Source: Citrobacter sp. 18056
GTDB taxonomy: Bacteria > Pseudomonadota > Gammaproteobacteria > Enterobacterales > Enterobacteriaceae
Direction of reading: 5' to 3'
Assembly (NCBI GenBank): GCA_902706235.1
Contig: CACSJR010000007.1
Location: 124,001 to 188,000, forward strand
Length of the DNA: 64,000 nt
In this document: positions 42,359-51,214 of the stretch, in pieces
Layout of the letters: every line of letters begins with the position of its first letter
Position numbering within the stretch: the first letter of the stretch is position 1
Translations under genes and position numbers: made by a program
The notes under the pieces: generated by a model
Database searches by the model: none
Told to the model about the DNA's origin: nothing
What the model saw: only the letters and a program-made list of their open reading frames with translations

Positions 42359-42400
42359 ACAAAGACCTTTGAAATTCCAGGGGCCGGGATTGTATCACCG

Positions 42401-42874
42401 TTATTGCAGACGGAAAAACCGACGGCTGGCGGCGGGCACAAAAAGCAGCATCAGCACCAGAATATCAGGCAGTTTTTGCATCACCAGCGAACGTAAAATT
42501 TCGCGTTTGGATTCGCCCGCAATGCTGAACAGTTCTGGATAACCATAACCCAGTGACGCGGACCACAGATAGCCGGCGGCAATAACCTGGGTCAGGAAGT
42601 AGATCCAGCGCGCCCAGTTTCGCCCTTTGACCAGCGAAAATGCACACCAGATTTCCACAAAAACCAGCACCAGACTCGCCATAAACACCAGCGTTAGCGT
42701 CCAGGTTTGAACGCTACGGCGCACGAATTCCACCATGCCCAGGGGGCCCAGCAGATTAAGGATCATCAGCAAATCCAGCGCACGAATCAGGATAATCGCG
42801 AGCGCCGCCACCTGCACCATCGCAGGGACGTTCAGACGAGCATGTGAATGTCGGGTTTTAGAAAAGAATCGCAA
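42401..42874 (-). CDS. ybjO: YbjO, DUF2593 inner-membrane protein
   Basis: 157-residue membrane protein with about four helices and conserved SVQTWTLTLVF...VEIWCAFSLVKGRNWARW and LGYGYPELFS. The start is TTG 42874, six bases after GGAAGG. Function unknown. Downstream of pot genes, in the same direction, past a terminator. Confidence 0.85.
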   Translation of the reverse strand: MRFFSKTRHSHARLNVPAMVQVAALAIILIRALDLLMILNLLGPLGMVEFVRRSVQTWTLTLVFMASLVLVFVEIWCAFSLVKGRNWARWIYFLTQVIAAGYLWSASLGYGYPELFSIAGESKREILRSLVMQKLPDILVLMLLFVPAASRRFFRLQ

Positions 42875-42887
42875 TTGTGGCCTTCCA

Positions 42888-42920
42888 TGAAAACGTCTCC
42901 CCGGGAAGCCCGAGGAGACG
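42888..42920 (-). terminator. intrinsic terminator after potI
   Basis: On the minus strand CGTCTCC..CGGG pairs with CCCGG..GAGACG around a CTTC loop, then TTTTC. It ends the potFGHI transcript before ybjO. Confidence 0.85.
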
Positions 42921-42949
42921 ATGACACAACGCTTTAGATTTTAAGCGGT

Positions 42950-43795
42950 TCAGCCGCGTCTTGCACGCTGGATATCGCGTACACGCTGCTTTTCAGACCT
43001 TGCCATGATGAACCAGGCGATTAAACCAACAATCCCGACCACGCCAAGGATAAGCGTCGCCAGGGCATTGATTTCTGGGTTAACCCCCATACGCACGTTG
43101 GAGAACACCAGCATCGGCAAGGTAGTTGCGCCCGGCCCGGAAACAAAGCTGGCGATAACCAGGTCGTCCAGCGACAGCGTAAACGCCAGCAGCCAGCCGG
43201 AAACCACCGCAGGCATAATCATCGGCAGCGTGATCACGAAAAAGACCTTCAGCGGCGTCGCGCCAAGATCCATCGCCGCCTCTTCAATTGAGCGGTCAAG
43301 CTCACGCAGTCGCGACGAAATCACCACCGCCACGTACGCGGTACAGAAGGTGACGTGCGCCAGCCAGATGGTGAACATCCCACGATCGGACGGCCAACCG
43401 GTGGCGTGCCCGAGTGCCACGAACAGCAACAGCAGCGACAAGCCGGTGATCACATCCGGCATAACCAGCGGCGCGGTTATCATAAACGCAAAGCCGTTCG
43501 AGCCGCGGAAGCGCCCGAAACGCACCATCACGACCGCGGCGATGGTGCCGAGAATGGCCGCCATCGTCGCCGCACAGGCGGCAATGGTCAGGCTCAGGCC
43601 CACGGCGCTCATCATCGCATCGTCACGGAACAGTTCGCCGTACCAGCGCGTTGACCAGCCCGCCCACACCGTCACCAGCCGGGAACTGTTGAAGGAATAG
43701 ATAACCAGCATCAGCATTGGCGCGTAAAGGAACGAGAACCCGAGGATCAGAATCAAAATACGCCACGGCGAGCGAACGACCGGTAAGTTGTTCAT
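42950..43795 (-). CDS. potI: PotI, putrescine ABC transporter permease
   Basis: Inner-membrane permease of the PotFGHI putrescine importer. 281 residues from the ATG at 43795 (MNNLPVVRSPWRI), the E. coli length; the open frame continues to 43897 inside potH. EAA loop SIEEAAMDLGATPLKVFFVITLP. The start overlaps the potH stop by four bases. Confidence 0.96.
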   Translation of the reverse strand: MNNLPVVRSPWRILILILGFSFLYAPMLMLVIYSFNSSRLVTVWAGWSTRWYGELFRDDAMMSAVGLSLTIAACAATMAAILGTIAAVVMVRFGRFRGSNGFAFMITAPLVMPDVITGLSLLLLFVALGHATGWPSDRGMFTIWLAHVTFCTAYVAVVISSRLRELDRSIEEAAMDLGATPLKVFFVITLPMIMPAVVSGWLLAFTLSLDDLVIASFVSGPGATTLPMLVFSNVRMGVNPEINALATLILGVVGIVGLIAWFIMARSEKQRVRDIQRARRG

Positions 43796-44745
43796 CCGTG
43801 TTCCCCCATCTGTTTTTGCTGATGTTTGTGGAACCACATAATCGGCACAATCAGCAGCAGCAACATCACCACCGCCACCGCCGAGGCAACCGGCCAATCG
43901 CGGTTATTAAAGAACTCCTGCCACAGCACGCGGCCAATCATGATGGTGTCCGGGCCACCGAGCAGTTCCGGGATAACAAACTCCCCTACTGCCGGAATAA
44001 AGACCAGCATCGACCCGGCGATAATCCCGCCTTTGGTCAACGGCACGATCACGCTGAAGAAGGTTTTCAGCGGCTTCGCGCCCAGGTCCAGTGAGGCTTC
44101 CACCAGCGAGTAATCAATGCGGGTCAGCGCGGTGTAAATCGGCAGCACCATAAACGGCAGATAGGCATACACAATCCCGATGTATACCGCCAGATTGGTG
44201 TGCAGAATTTCCAGCGGCTGATGGATAATCCCAGTCCACATCAGGAAGTTATTCAGCACGCCATTACTTTTCAGGATCCCCATCCATGCATACACGCGAA
44301 TAAGGAACGAGGTCCACGACGGCAGAATCACCAACAGCAGCAGGATGTTCCGCGTTGACGTCTTACTGTGCGCCACCGCCCACGCCAGCGGGTAGCCGAG
44401 CAGCAGGCAGAAAACGGTCGAAATCGCCGCCACCTGCAACGACTGCAAATATGCCTCGATGTACAGCGGATCGTCCGTCAGTTGCAGGAAGTTGCCGATA
44501 TTAAGCGTCAGGGTTATCTGGTCATCGGCCCATTCCCACAGGTCGGTATACGGGGGAATAGCACGCGCCATTTCCGCCAGACTGATTTTAAAGACAATCA
44601 GAAACGGCAGTAAAAACAGCAGGAACAGCCACAGATACGGCAGCGCGATCACCAGTTTTCGCCCGTGCTTCATCTGCATTTTCGACATATACGCGGCAAA
44701 GCCGCCAGGCTGTTTTGCACGAACCGGAGGTTCTAATGTACTCAT
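43792..44745 (-). CDS. potH: PotH, putrescine ABC transporter permease
   Basis: Permease partner of PotI. 317 residues from the ATG at 44745 (MSTLEPPVRAKQPGG), preceded by GGAGG. Six helices; EAA loop LVEASLDLGAKPLKTFFSVIVPL. Eleven bases after potG. Confidence 0.96.
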   Translation of the reverse strand: MSTLEPPVRAKQPGGFAAYMSKMQMKHGRKLVIALPYLWLFLLFLLPFLIVFKISLAEMARAIPPYTDLWEWADDQITLTLNIGNFLQLTDDPLYIEAYLQSLQVAAISTVFCLLLGYPLAWAVAHSKTSTRNILLLLVILPSWTSFLIRVYAWMGILKSNGVLNNFLMWTGIIHQPLEILHTNLAVYIGIVYAYLPFMVLPIYTALTRIDYSLVEASLDLGAKPLKTFFSVIVPLTKGGIIAGSMLVFIPAVGEFVIPELLGGPDTIMIGRVLWQEFFNNRDWPVASAVAVVMLLLLIVPIMWFHKHQQKQMGEHG

Positions 44746-44756
44746 TGCGCCCTCCT

Positions 44757-45890
44757 CTATACCGTCAGGACCACACAGCTGTCCGCATCCCAGCACAGAC
44801 GCACTTCATCGCCCCAGGTCGGCAGACCTTTACGATAGCGATGCTCGTTCTGTAACTGGGCGCTGATCATCTGGCCGCTTTTCAGGCGCACGTGATAAAT
44901 CGACAGATCGCCGAGATAGGCGATGTGCACCACTTCGCCGACCGCAAAGTTGTAGCCGTCGGCCGGGGGCTCCTCGCAGAGCATGATTTTTTCCGGACGT
45001 AGCGCCACGTACACCGGCACGTTATCCAGCACCGATGCGTCGACATCCACCTTCAGCGGATGCATCAGCCCCGGCGAGTCAATCACCAGCCCTTGTTCCT
45101 GGCGCTCTTTCAACAGTCCTTCGAACACATTCACCGAGCCGATAAACTCGGCGCTAAAACGGGTGGTCGGATGCTCGTAAATGTCTTCCGGTTCGCCGGT
45201 CTGCACGAACTTACCGCGGTTCATGATTGCGATGCGCCCGGCCATGGTCATCGCCTCTTCCTGGTCATGCGTCACCATCACGCAGGTCACGCCGACGCGT
45301 TCAAGAATATCCACCACTTCGAGCTGCATCCGGTCGCGCAGTTTTTTATCCAGCGCGCCCATCGGTTCGTCGAGAAGTAATAATTTTGGCCGTTTGGCGA
45401 GGCTGCGGGCCAGCGCCACCCGCTGACGCTGACCGCCTGAAAGCTGGTGCGGCTTGCGTTTGGCAAACTCCTGCATGTGGACGAGGCTGAGCATTTCCTG
45501 CACCCGGGCAGTAATTTCCGCTTTCGGCAGCTTGTCCTGCTTCAGGCCAAAGGCGATGTTCTGTTCCACCGTCATGTGCGGAAACAACGCGTAGGACTGG
45601 AACATCATATTGATTGGGCGCTGATACGGCGGCACCTGCGACATATCGACGCCATCCAGCACAATCTGCCCGGCGGTAAGGGTTTCAAAACCTGCCAGCA
45701 TACGCAGCAGCGTCGATTTTCCGCAGCCTGATGGGCCGAGCAGAGCAAAAATTTCGCCTTTATAAATGGTGAGACTCACGTCGTCGACGGCGTGCTGCCC
45801 GTCAAAGGATTTGGTCAGATTGCGGATTTCCAGCAGCGGGGTCAGCGCTTTAGGTGTTTTCGCATGTGGGCGTGGGATTGCGTCAGTCAC
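44757..45890 (-). CDS. potG: PotG, putrescine ABC transporter ATPase
   Basis: ATPase of the putrescine importer. 377 residues if started at GTG 45890 (MTDAIPRPHAKTPK), seven bases after GGAGAG, matching the E. coli length. The frame is open to 45965, but the extra residues have no family support. Walker A GPSGCGKST (52-60), LSGGQRQR, Walker B LLLLDEPMGALD, and a C-terminal TOBE domain that reads the permeases and substrate state. Confidence 0.95.
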   Translation of the reverse strand: MTDAIPRPHAKTPKALTPLLEIRNLTKSFDGQHAVDDVSLTIYKGEIFALLGPSGCGKSTLLRMLAGFETLTAGQIVLDGVDMSQVPPYQRPINMMFQSYALFPHMTVEQNIAFGLKQDKLPKAEITARVQEMLSLVHMQEFAKRKPHQLSGGQRQRVALARSLAKRPKLLLLDEPMGALDKKLRDRMQLEVVDILERVGVTCVMVTHDQEEAMTMAGRIAIMNRGKFVQTGEPEDIYEHPTTRFSAEFIGSVNVFEGLLKERQEQGLVIDSPGLMHPLKVDVDASVLDNVPVYVALRPEKIMLCEEPPADGYNFAVGEVVHIAYLGDLSIYHVRLKSGQMISAQLQNEHRYRKGLPTWGDEVRLCWDADSCVVLTV

Positions 45891-45985
45891 GATGTTGCTC
45901 TCCGGCAAAAAACAAACATTTGCATGGTCCGGTGCCATACAAAGAACATCACAGTGCAGCTGCACTGACCTGGTGCGTTTTATTC

Positions 45986-46015
45986 TTGCCCGGTGGCGTG
46001 GAGCTCACCGGGCAA
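45986..46015. repeat. REP-like palindrome between potF and potG
   Basis: Arms GCCCGGTG (45988-45995) and CACCGGGC (46006-46013), the same core as at 25206. It lies within the pot operon, where such hairpins often keep the upstream (potF) message more abundant than the transporter genes. Confidence 0.75.
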
Positions 46016-46022
46016 AGCGGGT

Positions 46023-47135
46023 TTACTTCCCGGTTTTTACTTTGGTCCAGGAACGGGTGACCACGCGGTCAATTTTCGGTGACAGCACGCTCTGGGTGAA
46101 CAATTTCGCCCGCACGTCCGCTGGCGGATAAATACCCGGGTTATCACGCACTTCAGCACTCAGTAACGGCGTGGCGGCTTTGTTGGCGTTAGCGTAATAA
46201 ACGTGATTACTGATATTCGCCACCACGTCCGGACGCAGCAGGTAATTCAGGAACTGATACGCTTCATCGGTATTTTTTGCATCTTTAGGAATGGCGAACA
46301 TATCGAAGTACACCATCGCCCCTTCCTTCGGAATGGTGTAGGCAATGTTCACGCCGTTTTTGGCTTCTTTCGCGCGGTTTGCTGCTTGCAGAATATCGCC
46401 TGACCAGCCAATCGAGACGCAAATATCGCCATTCGCCAGGTCGTTAATGTACTGAGAAGAATGGAAATAACGGATAGACGGACGCAGCTTCAACAGCAGA
46501 TCGTTCGCCGCGCCGGTGTAATCTTTCGGATCTGAACTGTTCGGGTCTTTGCCGAGATAATGCAGCACTGCAGCATAGATTTCGCTTGGTGCATCAAGGA
46601 ATGAAACGCCACAGCTTTTCAGTTTTTCGAGGTTCTCAGGCTTGAGGATAAGGTCCCAGCTGTTCACCGGCGCATCTTTGCCAAGTGCCGCTTTCACTTT
46701 ATCGACGTTGTAGCCAATGCCGGTGGTGACCATCATGTACGGAATACCGTATTTATTATCGTGGTCGTTTTGCGCCACCAGCTTGAGCATTTCTGGATCG
46801 AGATTTTTGTAATTCGGCAGTTTGCTTTTATCAATCGGCTGGAAAATGCCCGCCTGCGACTGACGCTCAAGGAACTGTGACGATGGCACCACGAGGTCAT
46901 AACCGGTGCTGCCCGCCATTAATTTACCTTCCAACACTTCGTTGGAATCAAATACGTCATAAACCACTTTAATGCCGGTTTCTTTGGTGAAGTTCGCCAG
47001 CGTGTCCGGCGCGATATAATCAGACCAGTTATAAATATGCAGCGTTTTTTGTTCAGCGGCGAGCGTGCTTGCAGAGACAGCCATCAGCGCACCTGTAATC
47101 AGACCCGTTAACCATTTCTTACTTAAGGCGGTCAT
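46023..47135 (-). CDS. potF: PotF, putrescine periplasmic binding protein
   Basis: Solute receptor of PotFGHI. 370 residues from the ATG at 47135 (MTALSKKWLTGL signal, cleavage after LAA), the E. coli length. Core ligand residues known from E. coli PotF are kept: WSDY (37-40), Ser85, Glu185, Trp244, Asp247 and Asp278. Compared with the E. coli sequence as I recall it, others differ: Gln87 for Ser, Met135 for Trp, Leu249 for Trp and Tyr276 for Phe. Substrate preference may therefore differ. First gene of the operon. Confidence 0.95.
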   Translation of the reverse strand: MTALSKKWLTGLITGALMAVSASTLAAEQKTLHIYNWSDYIAPDTLANFTKETGIKVVYDVFDSNEVLEGKLMAGSTGYDLVVPSSQFLERQSQAGIFQPIDKSKLPNYKNLDPEMLKLVAQNDHDNKYGIPYMMVTTGIGYNVDKVKAALGKDAPVNSWDLILKPENLEKLKSCGVSFLDAPSEIYAAVLHYLGKDPNSSDPKDYTGAANDLLLKLRPSIRYFHSSQYINDLANGDICVSIGWSGDILQAANRAKEAKNGVNIAYTIPKEGAMVYFDMFAIPKDAKNTDEAYQFLNYLLRPDVVANISNHVYYANANKAATPLLSAEVRDNPGIYPPADVRAKLFTQSVLSPKIDRVVTRSWTKVKTGK

Positions 47136-47538
47136 ATCTCTTTTCCTTATCAACGTCCGGTAACATGGACTAAAATATACGCACAGCGGTGCATGCAAAA
47201 ATCATGCATATTTTGTCAGTCTGCAAAGAAAAGGAGAGAGCTTCTCTCCCGGCCGGCATTGCTCGTGATTGCCTCAGGATATTACGCGCCGCATCACCGT
47301 AAACGCAGTGTTTCACGCGCCCTGTTAAGGCTTCGCAAGAATAACTTTAGCCAGGGTTCGAGGCTATAGCTCGGGTTAAAAAACGCCTTTTATCAATTTT
47401 TTATGCAAGATCACTTTATGCCGTAAGCCAACAAGGGCAATAGAGTGGTGAATAATTCTTTAAGAAGTGGTTAACAGCAGAATATTGGCGGGTTTTACGC
47501 AGTCGCGCTGGTGGCGACTGCGTTGATAACGAGGGACT
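47136..47538. promoter_or_regulatory. potF-ybjN intergenic region
   Basis: 403 bases. The potF side holds an inverted repeat (ATGCA-N-TGCAT type, 47190-47210). A perfect seven-base-pair hairpin GGAGAGA / TCTCTCC lies at 47233-47249 without a T-run. The rest has no open frame, tRNA or repeat I recognise. It is at the 3' end of ybjN and upstream of potF. Confidence 0.4.
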
Positions 47539-48021
47539 TTAGTGAAGAAAATGGAATTGTGACTCTTCCATCTGTTGCTCTTCTTCTTCGTCCCCTTTAA
47601 ACAGCAGCTGGTGCGATGCGGCCTCGAGGATAACCATCGATACCTGTTCTTCGCTCTGGCGGAAGAACCATTCGAACTGTTCGCGCGTGACACCCACGTT
47701 GACCGACAGCGTCTGGCAAACCACCAGCTTTGGCAGGTTATCATCCTGAATGTCGAGGAACGCTTTCACCGTCAGCGAACTGGCGTTGATAGAGGAGAGA
47801 TCGGAGGCCAGCGGTAACAGTGCTGAAGGCTTCACTTCCGCCAGCGCCGAGAACAGCACGACGTTGTCGAGCAGATCGAGCTTAGCATCGAAAATGCCCT
47901 CAAAATTCTGCATGTGCGGCAAGTGCAGCGCCTGACAGGTATCGCACTCATAGAAGCTGATGCCCATTTCGTCGAGCCATTGACGTAGCGTATCCAGACC
48001 CGGAACGACGAGTGAATCCAT
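47539..48021 (-). CDS. ybjN: YbjN, sensory-transduction-like stress protein
   Basis: 160-residue YbjN-domain protein (type III chaperone-like fold); in E. coli overexpression affects motility, biofilm and stress responses, but the molecular role is not known. Conserved DTLRQWLDEMG, ALHLPHMQN and SSLTVKAFLDIQDDNLPKL. The acidic run EEEEQQMEE near the C-terminus is longer than in E. coli. Downstream of rimK. Confidence 0.92.
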   Translation of the reverse strand: MDSLVVPGLDTLRQWLDEMGISFYECDTCQALHLPHMQNFEGIFDAKLDLLDNVVLFSALAEVKPSALLPLASDLSSINASSLTVKAFLDIQDDNLPKLVVCQTLSVNVGVTREQFEWFFRQSEEQVSMVILEAASHQLLFKGDEEEEQQMEESQFHFLH

Positions 48022-48127
48022 AAACCCTGAAACCTCTTGCTGTGAAATGAAAGCGTAATCCGAATGAAACGCGTATTAGGGTACGCAAAAATGCATCCAG
48101 AAGCTACGACACCGACGAAATCCTGCG

Positions 48128-49030
48128 CTATCCGCCCGTTTTAAGACAAAAGCCTGGCTGGGCGTAGCGCTCGATCCACTGGATCATTTTACCCGCGATA
48201 TCGACCCCAGTGGCTTTTTCGATCCCTTCCAGCCCCGGTGACGCATTAACTTCCATCACCAGCGGCCCGCGATTGGCGCGTAAAATATCGACCCCGGCCA
48301 CGTCCAGCCCCAGCGTTTGCGCCGACTTAATGGCAATTTCGCGCTCCAGCGGCGTAATCTCAGCCACGGTGGCCACGCCGCCGCGATGCAGGTTCGAGCG
48401 GAAATCGCCCGGTTTGGCGCGACGTTCAATGGCCGCCACCACTTCATCACCCACCACGAAGCAGCGAATGTCGCAGCCTCTGGCCTCCTGAATGTATTCC
48501 TGCACCAGTATGTGCGCGTTCAGGCCACGAAAGGCATCAATCACGCTTTCCGCCGCCTGCCGCGTTTCGGCCAGCACCACGCCAATGCCCTGCGTGCCTT
48601 CCACCAGTTTCACTACCAGCGGCGCACCACCGACCATATCGATCATATCGCTGGTGTCATCCGGCGAGTGAGCAATGCCGGTAATCGGTAAGTCGATTCC
48701 CTGGCGCGCCAGCAGTTGCAGCGAGCGCAGCTTATCGCGAGCGCGAGTAATCGCGACCGATTCATTCAGTGGATAACTGCCCAGAATTTCAAACTGACGC
48801 AGCGCGGCGGTGCCATAAAAGGTGATTGCCGAGCCAATGCGGGGGATCACCGCATCGAAATATGGAAGCTGGCGGCCCTTATAGTGAATGGAGGAAGCCG
48901 CCGGACTGATGTTCATATAGCAGGAAAGCGGGTCGAGGATTTCGACCTGATGGCCGCGCTTTGACGCGGCCTCGCGCAGACGTTTACAGGACCAGAGCGT
49001 TCCGTCCCGGGACAAAATGGCTATTTTCAC
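48128..49030 (-). CDS. rimK: RimK, ribosomal protein S6 glutamate ligase
   Basis: ATP-grasp enzyme that adds glutamates to the C-terminus of ribosomal protein S6. 300 residues when started at GTG 49030 ([15 protein letters not shown]), the E. coli length; an in-frame upstream start at 49042 would add four residues. ATP-grasp signatures [18 protein letters not shown] and [15 protein letters not shown]. Part of ybjC-nfsA-rimK-ybjN. Confidence 0.95.
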   Translation of the reverse strand: MKIAILSRDGTLWSCKRLREAASKRGHQVEILDPLSCYMNISPAASSIHYKGRQLPYFDAVIPRIGSAITFYGTAALRQFEILGSYPLNESVAITRARDKLRSLQLLARQGIDLPITGIAHSPDDTSDMIDMVGGAPLVVKLVEGTQGIGVVLAETRQAAESVIDAFRGLNAHILVQEYIQEARGCDIRCFVVGDEVVAAIERRAKPGDFRSNLHRGGVATVAEITPLEREIAIKSAQTLGLDVAGVDILRANRGPLVMEVNASPGLEGIEKATGVDIAGKMIQWIERYAQPGFCLKTGG

Positions 49031-49083
49031 CCTGCACCTCACTGTGATGGCCTGAAAAGGCCCGGCACATAATACCGCCGATG

Positions 49084-49806
49084 TTAGCGGATAGCCCAGC
49101 CCTGCTTGTGAAGATAGTCGAGAATAAACGGACGGGTTTCTTTCACGATAGTGCGACGAATGTGGTCACTCCAGGTATCGGCCCGGGTATTACTGTCGCG
49201 TGACAGATAGTAATTCGCCACTTCTTCGTCGTAACGCGCCAGCTCGGCGGCATCGACTGGCTGGTAGTGGTTTTCGTGCACCACGATACTGGCTGGCAAA
49301 CGTGGTTTAGTACCCGGTTCGTCCGCAGGCCAGCCGAGGCACATGCCAAACAGTGGCAGCACGTGCTGCGGCAGCTTCAGCAGTTCAGTCACCGATTCGA
49401 TGCTGTTACGAATACCGCCAATATACACCCCGCCCAGTCCCAGCGATTCCGCAGCGACCATAGCGTTTTGCCCCATCAGCGCGGTATCCACCGTACCGAG
49501 CAGCAGCTGTTCCGCGCGGCCTAAATGGGCATCGGGGCAAATTTGCAGATGGCGGTTAAAGTCGGCGCAGAAAATCCAGAACTCCGCGGCTTTCGCCACA
49601 TGCTGTTGTCCGCCGGTCAGCGTCACCAGCTGCTCGCGCATCTGTGGGTCAGTCACGCGCACAATGGAACTGCATTGCAAAAAGCTTGAGCTAGCCGCCG
49701 CCTGCGCACTGGCAATAATGGCTTCACGTTGCGCCTGGGTAATTGGCTCGTCGGTAAAATGGCGAATGGAACGGTGGCTTAAGAGCAAATCAATGGTCGG
49801 CGTCAT
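49084..49806 (-). CDS. nfsA: NfsA, NADPH nitroreductase (oxygen-insensitive)
   Basis: FMN enzyme that reduces nitro compounds, chromate and quinones; SoxRS-regulated in E. coli. 240 residues from the ATG at 49806 ([17 protein letters not shown]), the E. coli length. FMN-contact motif [12 protein letters not shown] and [10 protein letters not shown]. Its first 17 bases overlap the end of ybjC. Confidence 0.96.
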   Translation of the reverse strand: MTPTIDLLLSHRSIRHFTDEPITQAQREAIIASAQAAASSSFLQCSSIVRVTDPQMREQLVTLTGGQQHVAKAAEFWIFCADFNRHLQICPDAHLGRAEQLLLGTVDTALMGQNAMVAAESLGLGGVYIGGIRNSIESVTELLKLPQHVLPLFGMCLGWPADEPGTKPRLPASIVVHENHYQPVDAAELARYDEEVANYYLSRDSNTRADTWSDHIRRTIVKETRPFILDYLHKQGWAIR

Positions 49807-50077
49807 TACGTTTTTCCTGGTCAGGCGAAGTCGGTTTATCGTTACGTTGCATGAGCTGTGGAGCAATGGTCTGCGCCATACCGCGAAACAGTGCAACCGC
49901 GGCAGGGAGCATCAACAGTATGCCCACAAATATCATGATTAGCCCCGCCATTGGGCTGGCGAACGGTGCGGGCAAGGCGACATAGTCTTTAAGAGAAAGC
50001 CAGGCCAGTACCAACATCACCATGCCAATGGCTTCGAGGATAAGCACGCTTTTTGGGAGAGCGCCAAGTGAGCGCAT
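49790..50077 (-). CDS. ybjC: YbjC, small DUF1418 membrane protein
   Basis: 95 residues from the ATG at 50077 (MRSLGALPKSVLILE), the E. coli length; two transmembrane helices and a charged tail ending DADH. The tail overlaps the start of nfsA. Function unknown. First gene of the nfsA-rimK operon; divergent from grxA. The frame is open to 50263 but upstream residues have no support. Confidence 0.88.
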   Translation of the reverse strand: MRSLGALPKSVLILEAIGMVMLVLAWLSLKDYVALPAPFASPMAGLIMIFVGILLMLPAAVALFRGMAQTIAPQLMQRNDKPTSPDQEKRNDADH

Positions 50078-50150
50078 AGTCAGTCTCCGGTCATCGAGTA
50101 TAACGGGGAGGATAGCAACTGTGTTTGGCGAAACAAGCCCTCTGCACAGG

Positions 50151-50192
50151 CCTAAATAATTCGCGTGCAGCAACCTGCAGTATGACAAATAT
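50151..50192. repeat. internally deleted ERIC remnant
   Basis: CCTAAATAATTCG-GTGCAG is the left end of an ERIC and is joined directly to CAACCTGCAGTATGAC, its right end. The central 80 or so bases are missing. It lies in the ybjC-grxA divergent promoter region. Confidence 0.7.
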
Positions 50193-50297
50193 CGGGTTAA
50201 GCCATCGGAACAAAAGGTAGAACCTTCTTTCAACGAGACGCCAGGACGGGCATGATACCGCAATTCGCCGAAAGGCTCAGTTTCAGGAGAGAAAACG

Positions 50298-50561
50298 ATG
50301 TTTACCGTTATTTTTGGTCGCCCGGGTTGCCCTTACTGTGTTCGCGCTAAAGAACTGGCAGAAAAACTGACCGCCGAGCGTGATGATTTTAACTTCCGTT
50401 ATATCGACATTCATGCAGAAGGGATCAGCAAAGCCGATCTCGAGCAAACCGTCGGCAAACCGGTAGAAACCGTACCGCAGATTTTCGTTGATCAGACTCA
50501 CATCGGTGGTTTTACCGAATTTGAAGCCTGGGCTAAAGAAAACCTGGGTCTCTACGCATAA
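50298..50561 (+). CDS. grxA: GrxA, glutaredoxin 1
   Basis: Small dithiol oxidoreductase that uses glutathione to reduce ribonucleotide reductase and OxyR. 87 residues with active site CPYC (11-14) and TVPQIFVD for glutathione binding. An AGGAG site precedes the ATG. OxyR-induced in E. coli; I could not place an OxyR site with certainty. Confidence 0.96.
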   Translation: MFTVIFGRPGCPYCVRAKELAEKLTAERDDFNFRYIDIHAEGISKADLEQTVGKPVETVPQIFVDQTHIGGFTEFEAWAKENLGLYA

Positions 50562-50569
50562 GTGTCAAT

Positions 50570-50592
50570 GTGGGCGTCACTGGCGCCCACGT
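50570..50592. terminator. hairpin between grxA and ybjM
   Basis: GTGGGCG / CGCCCAC arms (50570-50576 and 50584-50590). No T-run follows, and the hairpin lies partly in the ybjM 3' end, so its terminator role is weakly supported. Confidence 0.4.
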
Positions 50593-50951
50593 CTTGCCTT
50601 TATCATCCCGCTGACAAACAAGAAACACAGCGCCCCCAGCGCACACCAAAACACCGCACTGAAAATCCACGCCAGTTCCTGCCAGAAAGACCTGTCCGCA
50701 AATACCCAATAACGCATCAGCACCAGACACACCGGCGTCGCCAGTATCGCTCCGACTAACGGTACCAATACCCGCTGCTTTGATGACAGAAAACTCGCCA
50801 CCGCGCCGGGAATAATAAAGAACAGCAGGCCCAGCTCAGCATGACCAGACGCCCGAACGGCACCTTTTACATGCAGTAACAGAAAAAGACACACCACAAT
50901 AAAGAGGACAAAACAACAGATAACGCCCGCCCAACCTCGCTCAGATCTCAA
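50577..50951 (-). CDS. ybjM: YbjM, small inner-membrane protein
   Basis: 124 residues if started at TTG 50951, directly after a strong AGGAGG site; E. coli YbjM has 125. Four membrane helices with GWAGVICCFVLFIVVCLFLLL and SFWQELAWIFSAVFWCALGALCF. Function unknown. Frame open to 50978. Divergent from ybjL. Confidence 0.85.
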   Translation of the reverse strand: MRSERGWAGVICCFVLFIVVCLFLLLHVKGAVRASGHAELGLLFFIIPGAVASFLSSKQRVLVPLVGAILATPVCLVLMRYWVFADRSFWQELAWIFSAVFWCALGALCFLFVSGMIKARRGRQ

Positions 50952-51214
50952 AATTCCTCCTGACTTTGTCTCTATCAAACTTCAACTACCTCCAGTTGGA
51001 TAAAGTTTCCGGCAATCCCTGCCGTGAAGCACCTACTTAAGGACAAACGATTGTTACTAGCCGCGGCAATCAGGAACGATTAAACTAGCGGCCTTAATTT
51101 GATGGTGAAAAACAGGCCGCCACATATTAGATTTTTCCTGGCTACCCGGGAAAAACCTTAGCCCAAATAGCCATTCCTTTCAACAACTTACTCGTAAACA
51201 AGAAGTTAGCTTCC

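Noticed and set aside
47225-47360. Possible sRNA around the 47233 hairpin
   Set aside because: A perfect stem is present but no T-run or promoter could be defined, so I list it only as intergenic content.
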